13,790 nt of DNA, from assembly GCA_035647835.1 (NCBI GenBank), contig DASRMS010000232.1, forward strand, positions 1-13,790. The letters are read 5' to 3'. The position numbers were made by a program, and so were the translations under genes. Shown piece after piece: positions 7,145-13,003 of the stretch. Within the stretch, counting starts at the first letter, position 1, and every line of letters begins with the position of its first letter. The notes under the pieces are model-generated. The model was not told the DNA's origin and did not search any database. It saw only the letters and a list, made by a program, of their open reading frames with translations. This DNA comes from UBA9865 sp035647835 (lineage in GTDB: Bacteria > Bacillota > Dethiobacteria > Dethiobacterales > Dethiobacteraceae).

Positions 7145-8560
7145 TTGTTTAGAGAAAATCGTCGTCAAATTTTTACTTTGCTTCTGTTAGCAATTATCGG
7201 TATGGTAGCCTTCGTTAGTTTGTTAGGTACTTTTACTACTGGTATGGAGGCACTGCAAGTAGAACTAGGCTTGCAGATTTTCGACCGCGGCTATACACAA
7301 TTAGAGATACCCCCCTTGGGTCGTGTGCGCGCCCAAACTCATCTGCCGCCGTTAATGCTAAAAGTACGTCTAGATAATATTAATTTACAACAATTACAGG
7401 AATTAATGGAGCACACTGATGACGAGGCATATTTAGCTAATCTGCAGGACACAGCTCGTCGTAAAATTGAAATATTTATTGCTAGATTGCTGGCGCTGGC
7501 CTTTATCGGCGGCTTCGCTGGTCCTTTTTTTTTCGGCATACGTGAGCGGAAGCAATTAATCGCAGCTGGTTTGATTGGTATTATTGTTTTAGGCAGTTTA
7601 CTGGCTGGAGCCTATTTTTCTTATCAACCATTAGCTTTTATGAATCCAGAATTTGAAGGTATCCTCAAAGCAGCACCTTGGTTATTTGGTATTCTGGAGG
7701 AAGCCTTATTTAGTGTGCAAACTTTAGGTGAGCAATTAGAACTAGTTGCTGTCAGTATAAACTCGCTCTTTCAGCAAGTAGAACGTCTAGAGCCGCTCGG
7801 CACGACTGAAGGCGACCTTAAAGTAGTTCATGTCTCTGACCTCCACAATAACCCTGCCGGCATTGATTTTCTGCGTCAGGTGATTGATACTTTCAATGTA
7901 CATATGGTCATTGACACGGGCGATATCACTGATTTTGGTACAGAAATAGAGGCCGCCTTAGCTGACCCCATTGAGGAATTCGGCATTCCCTATATCTTTG
8001 TGCCTGGAAACCATGATTCACCTGGTGTTATTGAGCGCATGAAAACTCTTGCTAATGTTACAGTATTAGAAGAAGCACAGATAGAAGTACTTGGTTTACG
8101 TATTGCCGGCATTGTTGACCCTTCTGCCGGGGACAGTGGGATGGTAGTGGCTGTTGAACCTGTACTTGACGAATATGCCCGCCGTCTGGAAAAGCTGATT
8201 AAGAAAAGTGGGCAGTCTCCCCATATCGTCGCCGCCCATCATCCTCGCATTGCTTCCTTTTTTCTCCCGCAGATCCCCGTTGTTTTAACGGGGCATTTAC
8301 ATCGCTATGACATCAGGGTGCAGAGCGGCTCAGTAATGATTAATGCCGGCACCACCGGTGCTGCGGGCATACGCGGTCTACAAACCGGGCAGGAGACCCC
8401 TTATTCTTTAGTCTTGTTACACTTTGGCTTACGGTCTGATGGCGAATTATATTTAAAAGCTGCAGATACAATCCATGTCTATCAACTACGCAGCGGTTTT
8501 TCACTCGAAAGACGCCTTTTCGGCAGCACCGCCAGTGAGCATGATTTAGAAGCGGATTAA
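7145..8560 (+). CDS. Membrane-anchored calcineurin-like metallophosphoesterase
   Basis: Three hydrophobic segments are visible at about 8-28, 110-131 and 138-158, followed by a metallophosphoesterase domain from about 225. Metal-ligand motifs are intact: SDLH (231-234), GD (259-260), GNHD (288-291), AHH (364-366) and GHLH (383-386). Charged residues (RENRR at the N-terminus, RERK between segments 2 and 3) favour an inside N-terminus, so the catalytic domain should face outward. The substrate is unknown; relatives include YkuE-like phosphoesterases. No ATG start fits. TTG at 7145 follows GGGTGA (7135-7140) at 4 nt; TTG at 7133 would add four residues and overlap cinA by 8 bp but has no SD. The next ATG (7202) would cut the first membrane segment. 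It is the last gene of the run that begins with the SCIFF maturase. Confidence 0.85.
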   Translation: MFRENRRQIFTLLLLAIIGMVAFVSLLGTFTTGMEALQVELGLQIFDRGYTQLEIPPLGRVRAQTHLPPLMLKVRLDNINLQQLQELMEHTDDEAYLANLQDTARRKIEIFIARLLALAFIGGFAGPFFFGIRERKQLIAAGLIGIIVLGSLLAGAYFSYQPLAFMNPEFEGILKAAPWLFGILEEALFSVQTLGEQLELVAVSINSLFQQVERLEPLGTTEGDLKVVHVSDLHNNPAGIDFLRQVIDTFNVHMVIDTGDITDFGTEIEAALADPIEEFGIPYIFVPGNHDSPGVIERMKTLANVTVLEEAQIEVLGLRIAGIVDPSAGDSGMVVAVEPVLDEYARRLEKLIKKSGQSPHIVAAHHPRIASFFLPQIPVVLTGHLHRYDIRVQSGSVMINAGTTGAAGIRGLQTGQETPYSLVLLHFGLRSDGELYLKAADTIHVYQLRSGFSLERRLFGSTASEHDLEAD

Positions 8561-8588
8561 CCAGAGCTTGAGCGGTAAGAAGGGCGTA

Positions 8589-8631
8589 CAGTAATGAGAT
8601 AGTTCTTAAACCTAGGAAGTGCAGTAATGAG
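8589..8631. repeat. Pair of 10-bp direct repeats CAGTAATGAG
   Basis: CAGTAATGAG occurs at 8589-8598 and again at 8622-8631, 33 bp apart (about three helical turns), in the gap between the phosphoesterase gene and recA. I saw no clear terminator hairpin in this gap, only an uninterrupted T-run (8662-8670) without a strong stem. The pair may be chance or a protein-binding site. Confidence 0.3.
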
Positions 8632-8718
8632 CGTGCAACAATTACAAAAAGTATCATAAATATTTTTTTTATAGCAGGAATTGTTGTTTACACGGAGAAT
8701 TTAACATTTAAGGCAGGG

Positions 8719-8730
8719 GAACAAACGTTT
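8719..8730 (+). promoter_or_regulatory. Putative LexA (SOS) box upstream of recA
   Basis: GAACAAACGTTT matches the Gram-positive LexA consensus GAACnnnnGTTC at seven of eight fixed positions; only the last base differs. It sits 14 bp before the recA start and next to the RBS, where LexA could block transcription. Possible promoter elements are TTGTTG (8681-8686) with TAACAT (8703-8708), spacing 16, but these are weak. Regulation by LexA is inferred from the site and from what is known of recA in Firmicutes. Confidence 0.65.
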
Positions 8731-8744
8731 GGTAGGAGGTTTAT

Positions 8745-9785
8745 ATGTCAAAGGAAAAAGAAAAAGCCTTAGAAATGGCAATATTGCAGATTGAAAAACA
8801 GTTCGGTAAAGGTTCAGTGATGAAGCTTGGTGCTTCCGCTGCACAAATGAATATAGCTGTAATTTCAACAGGTTCACTAGCTATTGACAGGGCTCTTGGT
8901 GTAGGCGGCTATCCACGTGGCCGGATCATCGAAATATATGGGCCTGAGTCTTCTGGTAAGACTACTGTAGCTTTACATGCTATCGCTGAAGCACAAAAGG
9001 CTGGTGGTTACGCAGCTTTTATTGATGCTGAGCATGCTTTGGATCCCAAGTATGCAAAAAATTTAGGTGTTAATACGGATGAAATGCTGGTATCACAGCC
9101 GGACACTGGTGAACAAGCTTTAGAAATTTCTGAATCACTTGTGCGCAGCGGCGCCATTGATATACTGGTAATCGATTCGGTGGCAGCACTAGTCCCCAAA
9201 GCAGAAATCGAAGGAGAAATGGGTGACTCTCATATTGGTCTGCAGGCACGTTTAATGTCCCAAGCGATGAGGAAACTTTCCGGTGCTATTTCAAAATCAA
9301 ATACTACTGCTATTTTTATTAACCAAATAAGGGAAAAGGTTGGCGTCATGTTTGGCAACCCGGAAGTAACTCCAGGTGGACGTGCTCTTAAATTTTATGC
9401 TTCCGTGCGTCTTGAAGTACGCCGTACTGAAACACTCAAACAGGGTGCTGATGCTGTAGGCAACCGTACGCGGGCTAAAGTGGTTAAAAATAAAGTGGCC
9501 CCACCTTTCAAACAGGCAGAATTTGACATTATATACGGAGAAGGTATTTCACGTGAAGGTGATCTGCTTGAACTAGGCGTGGAAATTGATCTGATACAAA
9601 AAAGTGGTGCTTGGTTTTCTTTTGGCGATGTGCGTTTAGGGCAAGGCCGAGAAAACGCGCGTCAATTTTTAAAGGAAAATCAAGATATTGCCCTGCATAT
9701 TGAGCGTAAAATTCGCGAAACTTACAACATGCCCATCAACGCTTTGCCTGAAGAAACTGAAACTGCTAAAGCTGAGAAAAAATGA
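8745..9785 (+). CDS. recA: Recombinase RecA
   Basis: RecA forms ATP-dependent filaments on single-stranded DNA, catalyses strand exchange and stimulates LexA self-cleavage. The 346-aa protein is complete. Walker A is GPESSGKT (66-73), the catalytic glutamate region is AEHALDP (95-101), Walker B is LVIDSV (141-146), and the DNA-binding loops L1 (about 156-165) and L2 (about 193-212, within NQIREKVGVMFGNPEVTPGG) are intact. The C-terminus ends in the usual acidic and charged tail. AGGAGGT (8734-8740) lies 4 nt before the ATG. Its stop overlaps the recX start by 4 bp (ATGA), coupling the recombinase to its modulator. A LexA-type site lies just upstream. Confidence 0.99.
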   Translation: MSKEKEKALEMAILQIEKQFGKGSVMKLGASAAQMNIAVISTGSLAIDRALGVGGYPRGRIIEIYGPESSGKTTVALHAIAEAQKAGGYAAFIDAEHALDPKYAKNLGVNTDEMLVSQPDTGEQALEISESLVRSGAIDILVIDSVAALVPKAEIEGEMGDSHIGLQARLMSQAMRKLSGAISKSNTTAIFINQIREKVGVMFGNPEVTPGGRALKFYASVRLEVRRTETLKQGADAVGNRTRAKVVKNKVAPPFKQAEFDIIYGEGISREGDLLELGVEIDLIQKSGAWFSFGDVRLGQGRENARQFLKENQDIALHIERKIRETYNMPINALPEETETAKAEKK

Positions 9786-10246
9786 GTAGTGACCCTCTCA
9801 AAAGAGCCCGAGGTCTTGCTTATCGCCTGTTAGCAAGACGTGCACGTACAGTAAAAGAGATACGCGATAATTTTAAGCGTAAAGAAATACCAGCAGAAGT
9901 GTCAACGCAAATAATTGATGAATTATTAGCTGCTGGCTATCTTAATGATTTTGCCTATGCGCAGCAGTATATTGAGTATCATGTCACAAATAAACAGCAT
10001 GGACCACTGTGGTTGCGAGCTTCACTACAACGTGCAGGGATTGAGCGTGAGCTAATTAGTCGTGCGCTGTCTGCTGTTTTTCTGCCGGGCTGCGAAGAGG
10101 CACTAGCAGAGCAGTATTTAACAAAGCTTTGTGCGAGAGCTGATCTCTCACCGCAAAAAGCTATGCGCAGCTTGCTCTCACGCGGCTTTACGACGCAGGC
10201 AGCGCGCCAAGCAGCAGCAAAAGTCATCGACTTTCAGGAATTTTAA
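9782..10246 (+). CDS. recX: Regulatory protein RecX
   Basis: RecX binds RecA filaments and modulates, usually inhibits, their activity. The 154-residue product has the all-helical triple-repeat layout of the family. The first repeat begins at ARGLAYRLLARRARTVKEI (8-26), the middle repeat contains YLNDFAYAQQYIEY (53-66), and the last has the RGFTTQAARQA-type ending near 134-144. Length and basic charge are normal. The start ATG overlaps the recA stop by 4 bp, so it is translated by coupling; the local SD (GAG) is weak. A strong terminator lies downstream, closing the recA-recX unit. Confidence 0.93.
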   Translation: MSSDPLKRARGLAYRLLARRARTVKEIRDNFKRKEIPAEVSTQIIDELLAAGYLNDFAYAQQYIEYHVTNKQHGPLWLRASLQRAGIERELISRALSAVFLPGCEEALAEQYLTKLCARADLSPQKAMRSLLSRGFTTQAARQAAAKVIDFQEF

Positions 10247-10292
10247 GTGTCACAACTGTTTGCTCCTAGGAGTTAGCAGCGATAAAATTTAT

Positions 10293-10336
10293 AAAAAGCT
10301 TGCAAACAGAATTTAAAAGTTGCAAGTTTTTTTTTT
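10293..10336 (+). terminator. Strong Rho-independent terminator after recX
   Basis: AAAAAGCTTGCAA (10293-10305) pairs with TTGCAAGTTTTTT (10320-10332) through one G-U pair and a 14-nt loop, and ten consecutive T follow from 10327. An upstream segment, CTGTTTGC (10256-10263), is perfectly complementary to GCAAACAG (10302-10309), which overlaps the terminator's left arm. An alternative fold could therefore compete with it. Confidence 0.85.
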
Positions 10337-10392
10337 GAGGAAAAATCTTGTCTTGTACTTAATGCACAAAAACAGTAAATAATTAGCTTTCC

Positions 10393-10421
10393 TTGACATA
10401 ATGCCCTAAAACAGATAAAAT
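10393..10421 (+). promoter_or_regulatory. Near-consensus sigma-A promoter upstream of rny
   Basis: A perfect -35 TTGACA (10393-10398) is followed by a 17-bp spacer and -10 TAAAAT (10416-10421, five of six matches). Transcription should start near 10428, about 209 nt before the rny start codon. A strong intrinsic terminator (10557-10590) stands between this promoter and rny. Confidence 0.85.
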
Positions 10422-10427
10422 TTAAGG

Positions 10428-10590
10428 GAGAAAAAGTAATCGTGTGCGTCTCCTGCTAATTGGGCGTTTGGCATATTGCCTGAACATATATATCTTCTAC
10501 TGGTAAAAAATCATAATTTCAATCTGATTCCAGTTAAGATCAGTATGCGCTTCTCTATAGCTGTGTGACGGCATAGCTATTTTTATTTTT
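10428..10590 (+). ncRNA. Candidate small RNA or attenuated rny leader
   Basis: A near-consensus promoter and a strong intrinsic terminator delimit a predicted transcript of about 163 nt with no plausible protein. Pairings I can trace are: GGCA/TGCC (10470-10473 with 10477-10480); a long arm with ATCTT/AAGAT (10492-10496 with 10536-10540), ACTGG/CCAGT (10499-10503 with 10530-10534) and AATCA/TGATT (10509-10513 with 10525-10529); and GAGAA near the 5' end (10428-10432) with TTCTC (10551-10555), which could close the whole RNA into a rod. Length and rod-like closure are compatible with 6S RNA, but I do not recognise its conserved bubble. No T-box or known riboswitch signature was recognised. Whether it is a free RNA or a leader controlling rny cannot be settled from sequence alone. 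Confidence 0.5.
10557..10590 (+). terminator. Intrinsic terminator between leader promoter and rny
   Basis: ATAGCTGTGT (10557-10566) pairs with GCATAGCTAT (10571-10580) over ten pairs, two of them G-U, with a GACG loop. It is followed by TTTTTATTTTT. The hairpin ends 46 bp before the rny start codon, so transcripts from the 10393 promoter must read through it to express rny. Confidence 0.8.
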
Positions 10591-10636
10591 CTAAACAACT
10601 ATCTTAATTAAAACTAACTATAGGAGGTGAAATGAA

Positions 10637-12178
10637 TTGAGTACTGGTTATGTAGTTCTTATTGCAGTAATTACGGCAATTGTGGCTGCAGCTGCAGGAT
10701 ATTTATTTCGCAAACAGTTTGCTGAGAGAGCGATAGGATCAGCAGAGCAAGCAGCAAAAACTATTTTGCAGGAAGCTGAGAAGCAGGCACAAGCCGCAAA
10801 ACGAGAAAAAATTATTGAAGCAAAAGAAGAAGTGCACAGAATGCGCAGAGATCTGGACCAGGAAAGCCGTGAACGTCGTGAGGAATTCAAACGGAGTGAA
10901 CGTCGGCTGTTACAAAAAGAAGAGGCTCTAGATAGAAAAATTGCGCAAAATGAAAGAAAAGAAGAGGAAGTTAAACAAAAAGAAGCAGAGGTCACCAGCA
11001 TTCAAGAGAAAATAACGGAAGCGTTACAGCAGCAATTATCTGAGTTGGAACGCATTGCTGTGATGACAACCGATGAAGCAAAAGAAATATTACTTTCACG
11101 CGTACGCGATGAAGTGAAGCATGAGATGGCCTTAATGATTAAGGAGATTGAAGGCCAAGCAAAAGAGAGTGCTGAAAAAAAAGCACGAGAGATTATCACT
11201 GGTGCTATTCAAAAGTTTGCTGCTGATCATGTGTCAGAAACAACTGTGTCTGTAGTTTCGTTGCCCAATGATGAAATGAAGGGCCGAATTATTGGTCGTG
11301 AAGGCCGCAATATTCGGGCACTTGAAACCATGACAGGCATAGATTTGATTATTGATGATACTCCGGAAGCAGTGATTCTCTCCGGATTTGACCCCATTCG
11401 TCGTGAAATTGCGCGCATCGCTTTAGAAAAATTGGTTGCGGACGGCCGCATCCATCCTGCTCGCATTGAAGAAATGGTAGAAAAAGCGCGGCAGGAAGTA
11501 GACGTCCAAATTCGTGAAGTAGGAGAGTCGGCTACATTTGAAGCCGCCGTGCACGGCCTACACCCTGAACTAGTCAAGTTACTTGGCCGCTTGCGTTATC
11601 GTACAAGCTATGGGCAGAATGTGTTGAGACACTCCATAGAAGTAGCCCATTTAGCCGGCGCTATGGCGGCAGAACTAGGTTTGGATATCCAATTTGCTAA
11701 ACGCGCTGGTTTACTGCACGATATCGGTAAAGCTGTAGACCATGAAGTAGAAGGCCCCCACGTGACAATCGGTGCAGATCTGGCACGCAAATATAAAGAA
11801 TCCCGTCAGGTCATCAATGCCATTGCCGCTCACCATGGCGATGAAGAGTATTTAACACTCGAAGCTGTACTTGTTCAAGCTGCTGATGCTATTTCTGCAG
11901 CTCGACCAGGAGCACGTCGGGAAACACTGGAAGCCTACATTAAACGCCTGGAAAAACTAGAAGCAATTGCAGATTCGTTTGAAGGCGTGGAAAAAGCCTA
12001 CGCTATTCAAGCAGGACGTGAAATTCGCATTATGGTAAAACCGGATAAAGTCGATGATACCTCTAGTGTTACCGTAGCACGCGAAATAGTAAAGCGCATT
12101 GAAGAAGAATTAGAGTATCCCGGTCAGATTAAAGTAACGGTGATTCGGGAAACCAGAGCTGTAGATTACGCTAAATAG
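10637..12178 (+). CDS. rny: Ribonuclease Y
   Basis: RNase Y is the membrane-anchored endoribonuclease that starts decay of many mRNAs in Firmicutes. Residues 5-24 form the N-terminal membrane helix. Residues about 30-200 are a highly charged coiled coil. The KH RNA-binding domain holds GRIIGREGRN (216-225), and the HD catalytic domain has H332, the H361-D362 pair (LLHDIGK), H399-H400 and D417 (AADAIS). At 513 aa it has normal length. The start is TTG, set by a very strong AGGAGGTG (10622-10629) at 7-nt spacing. An ATG at 10632, only 2 nt from this SD, opens a two-codon frame (ATG AAT TGA) overlapping the true start. Expression is probably shaped by the upstream promoter-terminator module. A perfect terminator follows the gene. 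Confidence 0.98.
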   Translation: MSTGYVVLIAVITAIVAAAAGYLFRKQFAERAIGSAEQAAKTILQEAEKQAQAAKREKIIEAKEEVHRMRRDLDQESRERREEFKRSERRLLQKEEALDRKIAQNERKEEEVKQKEAEVTSIQEKITEALQQQLSELERIAVMTTDEAKEILLSRVRDEVKHEMALMIKEIEGQAKESAEKKAREIITGAIQKFAADHVSETTVSVVSLPNDEMKGRIIGREGRNIRALETMTGIDLIIDDTPEAVILSGFDPIRREIARIALEKLVADGRIHPARIEEMVEKARQEVDVQIREVGESATFEAAVHGLHPELVKLLGRLRYRTSYGQNVLRHSIEVAHLAGAMAAELGLDIQFAKRAGLLHDIGKAVDHEVEGPHVTIGADLARKYKESRQVINAIAAHHGDEEYLTLEAVLVQAADAISAARPGARRETLEAYIKRLEKLEAIADSFEGVEKAYAIQAGREIRIMVKPDKVDDTSSVTVAREIVKRIEEELEYPGQIKVTVIRETRAVDYAK

Positions 12179-12193
12179 CCTTATTTGATCACT

Positions 12194-12231
12194 AAAGACA
12201 GAATGGCTTAAGCAGCCATTCTGTCTTTTTT
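12194..12231 (+). terminator. Strong Rho-independent terminator after rny
   Basis: A perfect 15-bp stem, AAAGACAGAATGGCT (12194-12208) with its complement at 12214-12228, closes on a 5-nt loop and ends in six T (12226-12231). It should end the rny transcript efficiently and separate it from the hypothetical gene and ymdB. Confidence 0.92.
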
Positions 12232-12256
12232 ACCCATAGTTGCCTGGTGTTGAACA

Positions 12257-12309
12257 TGCAGGTGGTAGATATCCATAAATTGCAGCTTAACATTTAGCTA
12301 AGACCTGCA
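12257..12309. repeat. Inverted repeat in the leader of the hypothetical gene
   Basis: TGCAGGT (12257-12263) and ACCTGCA (12303-12309) form a 7-bp inverted repeat around 39 nt. The right arm also lies in the palindrome CCTGCAGG (12304-12311). A weak promoter candidate, TTGAAC (12250-12255) with CATAAA (12274-12279) at 18-bp spacing, falls in the same stretch. Since a strong terminator ends rny just before, some promoter is expected here. Function is inferred only from position. Confidence 0.3.
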
Positions 12310-12377
12310 GGATTTTACAGGGCTTCTATGGAATAACGAAGAGAGTATGGAGATGCGACCGGGGGTTAGACAAAAAA

Positions 12378-12896
12378 ATGGGACAAATAAAGCAACAAAG
12401 TAAACAAGATGCCTACATGACCAATTTAATGATTTCTTTATTAATGCGCTTTCCTGAGATTATGTCTATTCGCTTTGATATGCCACAAGACAAAGCAAAA
12501 TTTACCTTTATACTGCAAGGGAAACCCGAAAAAGAACAATACAAGGGGTTTACTGATTTGTTAAAGGAATCATTGGCAGCTTTCCAGGATTTGACGGGTG
12601 AAGTTCTGCAAGTGAAAACAACAATGCAGCGTTCTGGCAAAGTAAGTTTACTTGTTTTGAGTTCTAGTACCAAAAGTTTATCTTTAGAAGGTATACATCT
12701 GCTGTGTGGTTTGGTCTGCAGTTCGTTTGCGGAATCAGTAATCCGTGATGCTGACACCAGCGTCGACCTGCAGGATGATGAGCTATTACGCCAGGAAGAA
12801 ATTATTGAATATTTATTAAGTCATAACACCGGAACAAAAAAAGACAACTTACTAGCCTTTCGTGAGGCTGGTAAGGTTTTCGTCTATGACAAGTAA
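12378..12896 (+). CDS. Unrecognised protein between rny and ymdB
   Basis: I do not recognise this 172-residue protein. It has no signal peptide, no membrane segment and no obvious catalytic motif. It is a mixed alpha/beta sequence: a helical N-terminus (about 10-30), alternating beta/helix segments through about 130, and an acidic tail region, DLQDDELLRQEEIIEYL (130-146). A stretch rich in S and L near 90-120 (LLVLSSSTKSLSLEGIHLL) looks like a beta strand followed by a buried helix with two Cys. Codon use resembles the neighbours and the long frame makes it a credible gene. The start is doubtful: ATG 12378 follows seven A, and the only G-rich stretch (12361-12365) is 12 nt away. An overlapping frame from ATG 12347 with a better-placed purine-rich stretch could be the true 5' end if the A-run has an indel (see findings). 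Confidence 0.75.
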   Translation: MGQIKQQSKQDAYMTNLMISLLMRFPEIMSIRFDMPQDKAKFTFILQGKPEKEQYKGFTDLLKESLAAFQDLTGEVLQVKTTMQRSGKVSLLVLSSSTKSLSLEGIHLLCGLVCSSFAESVIRDADTSVDLQDDELLRQEEIIEYLLSHNTGTKKDNLLAFREAGKVFVYDK

Positions 12897-12921
12897 AAAT
12901 AAATAAAAACATTCACTCATT

Positions 12922-12943
12922 AGGCTGTGCACACAGCCTTTTA
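12922..12943 (+). terminator. Short hairpin with weak T-tract between the hypothetical gene and ymdB
   Basis: AGGCTGT (12922-12928) pairs with ACAGCCT (12933-12939) over a GCAC loop and is followed by only four T. An outer pairing, TTCACT (12912-12917) with AGTGAA (12950-12955), can enclose it. It is probably a partial terminator; some read-through into ymdB is likely since I see no strong ymdB promoter. Confidence 0.5.
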
Positions 12944-13003
12944 TGTATAAGTGAAGGGAAAAAAAGGTACACTTTCCAGTATGGCGTGAAATGAGGTGTC
13001 AGA

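Noticed and set aside
8340..8657. 105-residue reverse-strand reading frame spanning the end of the phosphoesterase gene and the gap
   Set aside because: Most of it mirrors the phosphoesterase coding region, and the product shows no family features.
10131..10316. 61-residue + strand frame overlapping the end of recX
   Set aside because: It begins within recX in another frame and ends in the terminator; the product is a frameshifted image of recX.
10442..10459. Possible leader peptide GTG TGC GTC TCC TGC TAA in the rny leader
   Set aside because: Five codons with a GTG start 11 nt from GGGAG; too short and poorly spaced to support, though its two Cys codons would be worth recalling if attenuation is shown.
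10428..10590. T-box leader or known metabolite riboswitch before rny
   Set aside because: No T-box consensus (GGGTGGnACCGCG-type) and no familiar riboswitch core; rny is also not an expected target gene.
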